64,000 nucleotides of DNA from contig NZ_JAQTYM010000003.1 of the NCBI RefSeq assembly GCF_028688295.1, positions 17,455 to 81,454 of the forward strand. The letters are read 5' to 3'. The notes below the pieces were generated by a model. That model did not search any database and was not told the DNA's origin. It saw only the letters and a list, made by a program, of their open reading frames with translations. This DNA comes from Sulfuricurvum sp. GTDB lineage: Bacteria > Campylobacterota > Campylobacteria > Campylobacterales > Sulfurimonadaceae. A program made the translations under genes and the position numbers. This document shows, piece after piece, positions 38,891 to 47,711 of this stretch (position 1 is the stretch's first letter; each line of letters begins with the position of its first letter).

Positions 38891-40858
38891 ATGCTTAGCA
38901 TATCTTCGCTTGATGATTTACAATGGTTATCTGAATCTGTAGAGCTAGAATGTAAACTTGCTATTGGGCAAGATGGACGTGGAAAACTACCTGAAAGTTT
39001 TTGGGAAACGTACAGTGCTTTTGCTAATACTCATGGCGGAGTTGTTATACTCGGGGTTAAAGAAAAGCATGGAGTATTTGAGCCAAAAGGTGTACCAGAT
39101 GCAGAAAAAGTATTAAAAGAACTTTTTGACAATCTTAACAATCCTAAAAAAGTAAGTCATAATCTCATATTAGACAAAAATATACAACGCTTGCCTATTG
39201 ATGAAGCAGAAATTATAATCATTGATATTCCCCGTGCAACACGTCATCAAAAACCTGTATTTCTAAATGCTAATCCTTTTGGAGGAAATACCTATCGACG
39301 TCTTCATGAAGGTGATAGAAGATGTGATGATGAAACAATAAAACGAATGTTAGCCGAACAAGTTGAAGACATTCGGGATAGTAAAATTTTAGATGGATAT
39401 AATCTTGATGATATCGATTTGGAAAGCTTACGCATTTATCGTCAGATGTTGAGTGATCGTAATCCGACACATCCGTTTCTTGATTATGATGGACTTGAAT
39501 TTTTGAGACAACTTAATGGTTGGAGGCAAGACCGCCAGACAAAAGAAGTAGGTTTAACCATAGCAGGCTTGTTGATGTTTGGTAAATGGCCTTCAATTCA
39601 AGAAGCGATGCCACATTATTTTATCGATTATCAAGAAAGACCTGAAGCAAAAACGGAAAAACGGTGGGTAGATCGTATTGTCCCAGATGGGACATGGTCG
39701 GGAAACTTATTTGATTTTTACCGTAAAGTCTATCGTAAACTTGTTGCTGATTTGAAGACCCCTTTTGAACTCAAAGGAGATCAACGACGTGAAGATACTC
39801 CAGTACACGAAGCACTACGAGAAGCGTTAGTAAATACTATTGTTCATGCAGATTATTCAGGAAGAATTTCTATTTTAGTTGTTAAACGACCTGATATGTT
39901 TGGATTTAGAAATCCCGGTAATTTACGTCTTCCGATTGAACAAGTAATGCAAGGTGGAGAGAGTGATTGTAGAAATCGATTAATGCATCAAATGTTTCTT
40001 ATGATCGGACTTGGAGAACGCGCAGGTTCAGGAGTTCCAAAAATTTTTGGCGGATGGAAAAGTCAAGAATGGCGTCCTCCTTTTTTATATGAAAAAGATG
40101 AACCAGAACAAACATTACTTGAGCTTCGTATGATCGATTTATATCCAACCGAAGTAATAGAAGTTTTACGGCGTATGTTTGGTAAAAATTTTGATAGTTT
40201 AAATCAATTAGAACGTACTGCAATGATAACTGCTGTTTTAGAAAATGTTGTTACACATAATCGGTTACTTGAGCTTGTCTCTGATCATGCTCATGATATA
40301 TCCATGGCATTGCAGAAATTAGTGAAAAATGGATTTTTAGAGTCTTCTGGGAAGTCACGAGGTACTGTTTATGTATTACCTGGCGTACAATTGCCAACAC
40401 CAGATGATGTGTTTACTCATAATTTACCTCAGAGGTTAGGAATATCCGAAGGTAGCTTAGGAATATCCGAAGGTAGCTTAGGAATATCCGAAGGTAGCTT
40501 AGGACAATCTGGTGTAATTCGAGATGAAGAAGGTAGGTTGATAAGTGATCATTTGGATGCACCAGTCATTGATGATGTGAGATACATTGATCCTGAATAT
40601 TTGAAATTTTTATTATCTATGGCAGAAGAAACTACAGATGGACGTTTGCCGAAACAAGTTATGAGAAGAATCATTCTCGATATTTGTTCAGGTCAATATA
40701 TACCGTTATCAGTTTTGGCGTATTTTCTCAATAGAAGTCCTGACGCTTTACGTAAGCAACATTTGACTGAGATGGTACGGGATCGTCAACTAGTATTGGC
40801 ATTTCCAGCAACACCTACTCATGAAAAACAAGCATACAAAGCAACCGATATAAAATAG
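38891..40858 (+). CDS. AlbA_2 (Schlafen-like)/HATPase_c_4 putative transcriptional regulator
   Basis: AlbA_2 N-terminus (ESVELECKLAIGQ...ANTHGGVVILGVKE); EALREALVNTIVHADYS and GLGERAGSGVPKIF; C-terminal extension with triplicated GISEGSL. Confidence 0.88.
   Translation: MLSISSLDDLQWLSESVELECKLAIGQDGRGKLPESFWETYSAFANTHGGVVILGVKEKHGVFEPKGVPDAEKVLKELFDNLNNPKKVSHNLILDKNIQRLPIDEAEIIIIDIPRATRHQKPVFLNANPFGGNTYRRLHEGDRRCDDETIKRMLAEQVEDIRDSKILDGYNLDDIDLESLRIYRQMLSDRNPTHPFLDYDGLEFLRQLNGWRQDRQTKEVGLTIAGLLMFGKWPSIQEAMPHYFIDYQERPEAKTEKRWVDRIVPDGTWSGNLFDFYRKVYRKLVADLKTPFELKGDQRREDTPVHEALREALVNTIVHADYSGRISILVVKRPDMFGFRNPGNLRLPIEQVMQGGESDCRNRLMHQMFLMIGLGERAGSGVPKIFGGWKSQEWRPPFLYEKDEPEQTLLELRMIDLYPTEVIEVLRRMFGKNFDSLNQLERTAMITAVLENVVTHNRLLELVSDHAHDISMALQKLVKNGFLESSGKSRGTVYVLPGVQLPTPDDVFTHNLPQRLGISEGSLGISEGSLGISEGSLGQSGVIRDEEGRLISDHLDAPVIDDVRYIDPEYLKFLLSMAEETTDGRLPKQVMRRIILDICSGQYIPLSVLAYFLNRSPDALRKQHLTEMVRDRQLVLAFPATPTHEKQAYKATDIK
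40436..40498 (+). repeat. 21-bp tandem repeat, 3 copies, in frame (TTAGGAATATCCGAAGGTAGC)
   Basis: Three identical units at 40436-40456, 40457-40477 and 40478-40498, encoding (LGISEGS)3. Confidence 0.98.
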
Positions 40859-40869
40859 TGGGATAGAAG

Positions 40870-42132
40870 ATGTCAAATGCAATGTTAAGTGTCTCCTCGC
40901 TGAATGAACAGATCAAAACTCTTTTAGAGACCTCCTTTGAATTCGTCAGTGTCGAGGGGGAACTCTCCCGCGTTACCAAACACGGTAGCGGACACATCTA
41001 CTTCACCCTCAAAGACAACGATTCCGCGATCAAATGTGTCATGTTCAAGGGCAACGCTGCACGCTTGAAATTCTCTCTCGAAGAGGGGGCTCATATCATC
41101 CTACACGGGGCATTAAGCCTCTACAAACCGCGTGGCGAATATCAGATCAATGCATTTAGTGCCGAACCTTACGGTGCGGGGGCTTTGGCGGTAGCGTTCG
41201 AGCAACTCAAACAAAAGTTAGAATCAAAAGGGTACTTCGATCTGACACGCAAAAAAAGCTTTCCTAAATTCCCCCAAACGATTATTTTAGTCACCTCCGC
41301 GACAGGTGCCGCATTGCAAGATATGCAGAGCGTCGCATCTGGGCGATGGCCGCTGGTCAAACTCATCGTATTGGATGTATTGGTTCAGGGTTCGAGTGCG
41401 GCGGGACAGATTGCCGATGCTTTGCGTTATGCCGATACGCTGAATGCGGATGCGGTCGTTGTGGGACGAGGCGGTGGAAGTATCGAGGATTTATGGGCGT
41501 TTAACGAAGAGATTGTTGCAGATGCACTACATACAATGAAGACTCCAGTAATGTCAGCGGTGGGTCACGAGATCGATTGGGTAATCAGCGACTACGTGTG
41601 CGATATGCGCGCACCGACACCGAGCGCCGCGATGCAGATGCTTTTACCCGATCAAAACGAGCTATCTCAGAGTATCGATGAGATTCGATACAGTGCTTAT
41701 GGGATGATTACTCAACGTTTGGAGCGTAAACGTGAACAGCTCCTCTCGATGCAAGAGGCATTTAAACGTCACGGAGTAGAGTATCGTTTAGAGGTACAAA
41801 GCGAGCTAGTTAAAGAGCTGCGAGAACGTTTAAATCGACAGATGACACAACGCTTAGATCAAAGCCGACGGGAGATTACTCCGTTGATGGAGCGGTTAAC
41901 GCAGAGCATCGAATCGACATTGCGACAAAAGCAGTTTATGATTACACAGCTCACTGAAGGGTTTAATACCAATCATCCCAAAAATAAAAACAAAAGCGGA
42001 TTTGCACAGATCACCCGTGAGGGGAAAGTGATCGATTTGGATACACTCTGTGTCGGGGAACGGTTTGATGCGATGAATGATCATTGCGTTGTTTGCTCCG
42101 AAGTTAAGAGTATTCTCCATATAGGTGATTAA
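40870..42132 (+). CDS. xseA: Exodeoxyribonuclease VII large subunit
   Basis: SVSSLNEQIKTLLETSFEFVSVEGELSRVTKHGSGHIYFTLKD; VGRGGGSIEDLWAFNEE. Confidence 0.95.
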   Translation: MSNAMLSVSSLNEQIKTLLETSFEFVSVEGELSRVTKHGSGHIYFTLKDNDSAIKCVMFKGNAARLKFSLEEGAHIILHGALSLYKPRGEYQINAFSAEPYGAGALAVAFEQLKQKLESKGYFDLTRKKSFPKFPQTIILVTSATGAALQDMQSVASGRWPLVKLIVLDVLVQGSSAAGQIADALRYADTLNADAVVVGRGGGSIEDLWAFNEEIVADALHTMKTPVMSAVGHEIDWVISDYVCDMRAPTPSAAMQMLLPDQNELSQSIDEIRYSAYGMITQRLERKREQLLSMQEAFKRHGVEYRLEVQSELVKELRERLNRQMTQRLDQSRREITPLMERLTQSIESTLRQKQFMITQLTEGFNTNHPKNKNKSGFAQITREGKVIDLDTLCVGERFDAMNDHCVVCSEVKSILHIGD

Positions 42133-42202
42133 GAGGGAATTTGTAAAGAGTAAGCAAAGTTTTATGATATGATTGTTTGTGAAATTAATAAAAAGGTCAA
42201 TT

Positions 42203-42706
42203 ATGAGATTAGAAGATATTTACGAAATTTTAAAAACTTCAGTAAGAGTAGATTATTACATTCCAGAAAATCATGAATTAGTATTTGTTTATAAAGATAA
42301 TATTTCATTCTCAATATCTAAAGAATCGGAAGAAAAAGTTTTTGAAGGAAATTTCTTTTTTAATTCAGATGGGAGTGAAATAAATGATCTCGCTCCAGCA
42401 GATGAGCTCGTCAAAGAATTATGTAGATTGAAAAATTTTCCAGAGACGTATAAAAATATTTATAGTCAAGTATGGAGTTTGAAATATAATGGACAAGTAA
42501 TTTATACAATAGAATGTGGAATGGTTAGAAATCTTAGTTCTCTACATGCAGCATTTCCTTTATCTTTAAATATATTTGACTATGAAATGAATTTTATAGA
42601 AATTTGTAATGAATATTATGGATCAAGTACTATGCAGATTGCAAAAAGTATAATTAATTCACGAGTGATAGTTAATAAATCTACTTATCAGGATTTTGAA
42701 TTATAA
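42203..42706 (+). CDS. Hypothetical protein in AT-rich islet
   Basis: ORF with RBS-like AAAAGG upstream; no recognised family; visibly more AT-rich than its neighbours. Confidence 0.5.
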   Translation: MRLEDIYEILKTSVRVDYYIPENHELVFVYKDNISFSISKESEEKVFEGNFFFNSDGSEINDLAPADELVKELCRLKNFPETYKNIYSQVWSLKYNGQVIYTIECGMVRNLSSLHAAFPLSLNIFDYEMNFIEICNEYYGSSTMQIAKSIINSRVIVNKSTYQDFEL

Positions 42707-42765
42707 AAAGGAACTGAAATATTTCTTCGTTTTCAAGGTACAATATCACTATAAAATCAATAAAA

Positions 42766-43068
42766 TTGAATGAGATGACAAAAAACGAAATTCTTGAAAT
42801 ACTCAAAGCTTTAAAGCCCCGTTATCAGCAAGACGGCTTGATCCTCGTCGGATTGTTCGGCAGTTTTTCGCGGGGTGAAGAGAAGAGTGATAGCGACGTC
42901 GATATTGTCTATGAGATCGAAAAAGGAAAAACTTTTTCGATGTTTAAATATCTCAAATATCTCGCTGATCTGGAAAAATATCTCAATCATAAAGTCGATT
43001 TAGTCAGGGCTGAAACCATCAAAAGTGATTTAAAACCTTATATCTATAAGGACATGATTTATGTCTAG
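42766..43068 (+). CDS. mntA: MNT-domain nucleotidyltransferase (MntA-type antitoxin)
   Basis: VGLFGSFSRGEEKSDSDVDIVYE, i.e. GSFxRG...DxD nucleotidyltransferase motif. Confidence 0.85.
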   Translation: MNEMTKNEILEILKALKPRYQQDGLILVGLFGSFSRGEEKSDSDVDIVYEIEKGKTFSMFKYLKYLADLEKYLNHKVDLVRAETIKSDLKPYIYKDMIYV

Positions 43069-43137
43069 GGATTGGAAGATGATTTTGTAGTCTTTGAAGA
43101 GACGATAGAACAAATAGCGAAAAAATATTTGGATTAA
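43061..43137 (+). pseudogene. Probable HepT (HEPN) toxin remnant
   Basis: ATG at 43061 overlaps the mntA stop and reads MSRDWKMIL-stop (HepT-like start); a following 20-aa-scale open tail (DFVVFEETIEQIAKKYLD) ends at 43137 in another frame. Confidence 0.4.
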
Positions 43138-43144
43138 ACGACTG

Positions 43145-43176
43145 GATTCCCGATCAGGTCGGGAACCTCGTAGAGG
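43145..43176. repeat. Palindromic intergenic element (dispersed-repeat-like)
   Basis: gaTTCCCGAtcaggTCGGGAA followed by ACCTC-gta-GAGGT, in the mntA / sppA convergent spacer. Confidence 0.6.
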
Positions 43177-43207
43177 TACTTGTGCCCTTTAGGTATGACG
43201 CAGAAAA

Positions 43208-44080
43208 TTATTTCAATGTAACAGGTGGAAAATACATATGAGCTAAACTGGCTCCCTCTGCCGCGAACCGTTTGAAAAATTTATCCATCGGGTCTTCTTT
43301 ATTCCACACCGGATCGGTTACTTTACTGAGAACTTCGACCCGTTTTTTCGCGTCGTACTCGACACCGATGCTATCGACCAACCCCACTTTTTTCGCCTGA
43401 GCGGCGGTAAAGATATGAGCGTTAGCGTATTCGGTGCTTTGGTTTAGATCGAGGTGGCGTGCACGTGCGACATCGCCTACGAAGAGATCATAGGTTCCGT
43501 TAATCACTTTCTCTAATTCGGCACGCTCAATGTTACTCCATTGACGTTCCATGGTTCCTACTTGTTTATACTCTCCGGCATGGACGACTTGTGTTTTTAC
43601 CCCTACTTTTTCCATTAGACCTGATACGTCTGCCCCTTCGATAATGACACCGATGGAGCCGATCATACTCCCTGGATTGGCGATGATCTCATTTCCCCAA
43701 ATCGCGGAGTAGTATCCGCCGCTTGCCATGATCCCTGCCGCATAAACAACCGTTGGTTTTTTTTCACTGAGTCGTTTGATGGCGTAAGCGATCTCAACAG
43801 AGGGGGCAACGGCTCCGCCGGGGGAGTCGATACTGAACAATACCCCTTTTACATCGTCGTTTTCACTTGCTTCATCGATCTGCTCAACGATAGGAGTTGC
43901 ATCTAAAATTGGTCCTGTGAGGGCGATCTTTTGGAGATTATGGGGGGTGATTCCCTCATCACTAGAGGGGAGAATGAGCCAAAGGACAAAGAGGACCAAA
44001 ACGGTTGCTTTGAAATGCCCTTGGATAAATCGTAGTCCGGTAGCCATGCAGCTACCGATTTTTTTAACAAATTCCATCAT
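43208..44080 (-). CDS. sppA: Signal peptide peptidase SppA
   Basis: GVLFSIDSPGGAVAPSVEIAYAIKRL; AAGIMASGGYYSA; NPGSMIGSIGVI. Confidence 0.93.
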   Translation of the reverse strand: MMEFVKKIGSCMATGLRFIQGHFKATVLVLFVLWLILPSSDEGITPHNLQKIALTGPILDATPIVEQIDEASENDDVKGVLFSIDSPGGAVAPSVEIAYAIKRLSEKKPTVVYAAGIMASGGYYSAIWGNEIIANPGSMIGSIGVIIEGADVSGLMEKVGVKTQVVHAGEYKQVGTMERQWSNIERAELEKVINGTYDLFVGDVARARHLDLNQSTEYANAHIFTAAQAKKVGLVDSIGVEYDAKKRVEVLSKVTDPVWNKEDPMDKFFKRFAAEGASLAHMYFPPVTLK

Positions 44081-45288
44081 TGTATTTTATCTCCATTGAT
44101 ATAGATCGATTCGATGGTATGCGGCTGAGTAATCAAATGGATCGGCAGTTGATCATTGATTGGATAGCTGACCCGCATCACCAGAAAATCGGCATCGAAA
44201 GTTGTAGCGATTTTACCACAATTGAGTTGCAATGCTTCTGCCGCATGGGCGGTGACGCTTTGCCATAGTTGTTGTGCGAGGCTTAGTAAATCCTCATTTG
44301 GGTGGATAAAGAGGGCAATTTTCATCTCTTCGAAGAGATCGAGGGCATAGTTGGAACTTAGTCCGTCGGTGCCGCAAACATAACGGATGGTGTTCTCTTC
44401 TAGAGATTTCAAATCGAGTACCCCGTTGCCCAGTAGGCGGTTGGAGATAGGACAATGGATAATTGTGTGATTTCCCTGGGCGATCAGGGAAAGCTCTTTA
44501 TCCGAGGTTTGAACCGCGTGGGTAAAGAGGGTGGGAATGTCACGAAAATAGCTCAAAAATTCCTCCGCCGTATTGGCGGCTTGAGTCTGTTTGAGAAAGT
44601 TTTGGAAAAACGGTGCAAAGGCTCCGTTATTGCTATCGAGCCATTCACGTTCAGCAGGACTTTCGAGTAAATGAGCCGTAACACGAAGATGTTTTTCGCG
44701 AGCATATTTAAGCGCTTTTTGGATCAAGATACGATGAACGGAGTAGGGAGAATGGATAGCCATAGAGGGGTAAAAACCATCACGTTTTAGCTCTTGGGAG
44801 GCAAAAAGACGCTCTTGAAAATTGCCATACAGGGCATCTGCCATCATAGGGTCGGAGCCGATAAGTTCGTTGAAAAAGACAACCTTTTGAGGTGCTTTAA
44901 AACACGGTTCCAAATCAAATCCATACGAACTAACGGCACCGAATGCGGTGATACCGTTGGTGAGCATGGTTTTGATCGCTTTCGATGTACACGTCTCATC
45001 ACACTCATTGATTAGCTCATCGCGCGCGGTGATAACACTAGATAACCAAGGCATAAACTCACCGTATGTGAGTGTGGAGAGGTTGGCACTGAACTCCAAA
45101 TGGACATGAGAATTAATAAGTCCCGGAACCAAAACGGAACCTTCGCCTAACTCAGTACATTGCTCGCCGTAACGAGAACGCAGTTCATCATTCGGGGAAA
45201 CCTCGATAATGGTTTGTTCATATACGATACCGTGATCACGAAGGATCACTCCGTTGGAAAAAAGTGTGTCACAGAGGAGGATTTGCAC
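44077..45288 (-). CDS. Aminofutalosine deaminase-type amidohydrolase
   Basis: Amidohydrolase motifs: PGLINSHVHLEFS, HSPYSVH, THAVQTSDKE, GTDGLSSN; menaquinone gene (ubiE) also present. Confidence 0.75.
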   Translation of the reverse strand: MQILLCDTLFSNGVILRDHGIVYEQTIIEVSPNDELRSRYGEQCTELGEGSVLVPGLINSHVHLEFSANLSTLTYGEFMPWLSSVITARDELINECDETCTSKAIKTMLTNGITAFGAVSSYGFDLEPCFKAPQKVVFFNELIGSDPMMADALYGNFQERLFASQELKRDGFYPSMAIHSPYSVHRILIQKALKYAREKHLRVTAHLLESPAEREWLDSNNGAFAPFFQNFLKQTQAANTAEEFLSYFRDIPTLFTHAVQTSDKELSLIAQGNHTIIHCPISNRLLGNGVLDLKSLEENTIRYVCGTDGLSSNYALDLFEEMKIALFIHPNEDLLSLAQQLWQSVTAHAAEALQLNCGKIATTFDADFLVMRVSYPINDQLPIHLITQPHTIESIYINGDKIQ

Positions 45289-45391
45289 AAGAGATCTTTC
45301 ATACTGATTTTAAAAAGATAAAGTATAGCGCAATGAGGAATAATCTCCCTTTATAGGGAATGAGTTGAGACAAGATTTAAGCGATTTAGTT

Positions 45392-45417
45392 CCTTATAAT
45401 ATAGAACCCCTTATAAT
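45392..45417 (+). promoter_or_regulatory. Tandem -10-like elements (CCTTATAAT x2) upstream of aroQ
   Basis: CCTTATAAT at 45392-45400 and again at 45409-45417. Confidence 0.45.
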
Positions 45418-45449
45418 CTATCCTTAAAATACCAATCAAGGTTTAATCA

Positions 45450-45938
45450 ATGAAAATAGTCGTTATCCAAGGGCCAAACCTCAATATGCTGGGAGTTCGT
45501 GAACAACAAGTATACGGACCGATGCGTTTAGAGCAAATCCATGCACAGATGAAAGAGGTCGCAACCCAAAACGGGATCGATATCGAGTTTTATCAAAGCA
45601 ATCTAGAGGGTGAGATCGTTGATCGTATCCAAGAGTGTTACGGCGATGCGGACGGGATCATCATTAACCCTGCTGCCTATACCCACACCTCTATCGCGAT
45701 TCGCGATGCGATCAGTGCAGTGAACCTTCCGACGATTGAAGTTCATATCAGCAACATCTACCGCCGTGAAGAGTTTCGCCAAAAAAGTATGACGGCTCCG
45801 GTATGTACCTCTTCGGTGATCGGTTTTGGACCGTTTGGCTACCACTTGGCAATGGTGGGGATGATGCAAATCCTCAGTGAGATCAATGCGATGCGTCAAG
45901 CGCAAGCAGGAGCACAACAAGGTGCAGAAGAAGAGTAA
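45450..45938 (+). CDS. aroQ: Type II 3-dehydroquinate dehydratase
   Basis: [52 protein letters not shown]. Confidence 0.96.
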   Translation: MKIVVIQGPNLNMLGVREQQVYGPMRLEQIHAQMKEVATQNGIDIEFYQSNLEGEIVDRIQECYGDADGIIINPAAYTHTSIAIRDAISAVNLPTIEVHISNIYRREEFRQKSMTAPVCTSSVIGFGPFGYHLAMVGMMQILSEINAMRQAQAGAQQGAEEE

Positions 45939-46423
45939 TGGCGCTGCGTCGTAAACTGGACGAGAGACATAGTGTTTATGTCGATCGTTATTTCCCAAAA
46001 ACACTCTCTAAAGCTGATGGGTATCGTTACCGCGTTGTTTTAGGGGTTGGGGGAAACATCGGGGATACGCGTCGTCGAATGAATCATCTTTGGCACTATT
46101 TGGGGAGATTACCGCAGATATGTAGAATCCGAAGCGGGGTGATACTGCGAAATCCCCCTTTTGGGTATCTGGATCAAGGTGATTTCGACAACACAGTGAT
46201 CGAGATCGGAACCTCATTGGAACCAAGAACATTGTTGCGGTTGATTTGGCGGATTGAAAAGCGTTTTGGGCGGTGTCGCAGTTTTGCGAATGCGCCGAGG
46301 ACGTTGGATTTGGATATACTATTCTTTGCAAATCGTAACGTTCGAACCAAAGAATTGTCTATCCCTCATCCTCATTGGAATGAGCGTCTTAGTGTGACGA
46401 TTCCGTTAGAAAGTTTGGCTTGA
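45938..46423 (+). CDS. folK: HPPK 6-hydroxymethyl-dihydropterin pyrophosphokinase
   Basis: VLGVGGNIGDTRRRM; LRLIWRIEKRFGR; APRTLDLDILFF. Confidence 0.92.
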   Translation: MALRRKLDERHSVYVDRYFPKTLSKADGYRYRVVLGVGGNIGDTRRRMNHLWHYLGRLPQICRIRSGVILRNPPFGYLDQGDFDNTVIEIGTSLEPRTLLRLIWRIEKRFGRCRSFANAPRTLDLDILFFANRNVRTKELSIPHPHWNERLSVTIPLESLA

Positions 46424-46442
46424 GAGAGCATACGGAGATATA

Positions 46443-47711
46443 ATGAAAATCTTGACATTTAGCGGTGCCACCCCTGCTGAAGCGCTGAAAAAGGCGCAAT
46501 TAGAGGTCGGTGAAGAGGCGATGCTGATCGAGACACGCGAAGTCCAGAAAAAATCATTGGGCAAAAGTGCTTTGTATGAGATTGTTGTAGGGATTGAAGA
46601 GAATGCTATGCCAGTCTCTAAACCAAAGCCAAAAAACAACGAACCGTTTATGAAACAACGCCCTTTGGCACAAAAAAGCAGTGATGTTCTTTATAATATT
46701 TCTGAAGCGGCAAAACAAATTTCTAAAATTGCTGAAGTGACCGAAACAGATCGACCGACACGACAAACCCCTCCCGCTGAGAGTGAAGATTTAAAACGGA
46801 TCAAAGAGGAAATTGAAAAACTAGGCGATAAAGTTAAACTGATCCAAAATATGTTTTGGGATGAAAAATCTCCGAAAACATCAGCTCCTATTCCTCCTGA
46901 ATTTGCTGAAATTTATCGTCTTGCTCTCCAAAGTGGTATGGATCAAAGTCATCTTGATGAGATTATGCAGTTGACGTTGGAGCACATGCCCTCTAAAATG
47001 AGAGAAAGTTCAGAGACCGTTAAGCGCTATTTTCAAGTATTGATGCGAAAAATGATTCCGGTACGCCTCGAAACAGCTCCAAAATTGGGGAGTAAAAAAG
47101 TGATTATGCTCGTCGGCCCTACGGGAGTCGGAAAAACAACTTCTATTGCAAAACTTGCTGCGCGCTTTTCGTATTTGCTCGATAAAAAATATAAGGTGGG
47201 ATTGGTCGTTCTCGATACCTATCGTATCGGAGCAGTAGAGCAGTTGATGCAGTATGCGCGGATGATGAAATTAGGGATTGAGACGGTGGTTGATCCGCCG
47301 GAGTTTTCGAGTGCACTGAATGCTCTGCGTTACAGTGATTATATTTTGATTGATACTATGGGTTCCTCTCCGTACGACAAAGGAAAGATTGAAAAAATCT
47401 ATGAGTGTCTGCGTGGTAACGATACGGAGTATAGCGTCGATGTCGTTTTGGTGATGCCAAGTTCGATCAAATACGAAGATCTTAAAGCGACGTATGACAA
47501 TTTCGCTCCTCTAGGGATCGATACGATGATGTTTACTAAACTAGATGAAACTCGGGGGTTTGGAAATCTTTTTTCACTTGTTTATGAGACGAAAGTTCCT
47601 ATCAGCTATTTTTCGGTTGGCCAAGAGGTTCCCGAAGATTTAGTGGTGGCTACCAGTGACTTTTTGGTGGAATGTCTGATGAACGGTTTTGGAAAAAGTG
47701 AGCAAAAATGA
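46443..47711 (+). CDS. flhF: Flagellar SRP-like GTPase FlhF
   Basis: LVGPTGVGKTTSIAKLAARF; LDTYRIGAVEQL; TKLDETRGFGNLF. Confidence 0.96.
   Translation: MKILTFSGATPAEALKKAQLEVGEEAMLIETREVQKKSLGKSALYEIVVGIEENAMPVSKPKPKNNEPFMKQRPLAQKSSDVLYNISEAAKQISKIAEVTETDRPTRQTPPAESEDLKRIKEEIEKLGDKVKLIQNMFWDEKSPKTSAPIPPEFAEIYRLALQSGMDQSHLDEIMQLTLEHMPSKMRESSETVKRYFQVLMRKMIPVRLETAPKLGSKKVIMLVGPTGVGKTTSIAKLAARFSYLLDKKYKVGLVVLDTYRIGAVEQLMQYARMMKLGIETVVDPPEFSSALNALRYSDYILIDTMGSSPYDKGKIEKIYECLRGNDTEYSVDVVLVMPSSIKYEDLKATYDNFAPLGIDTMMFTKLDETRGFGNLFSLVYETKVPISYFSVGQEVPEDLVVATSDFLVECLMNGFGKSEQK

Noticed and set aside
40436-40498. Three regularly repeated units considered as a CRISPR-like array
   Set aside because: Units are directly adjacent with no spacers and lie in frame inside an ORF; this is an intragenic tandem repeat.
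45603-46004. 133-aa minus-strand ORF across aroQ/folK
   Set aside because: Antisense to well-supported core genes; His/Arg-rich shadow translation.
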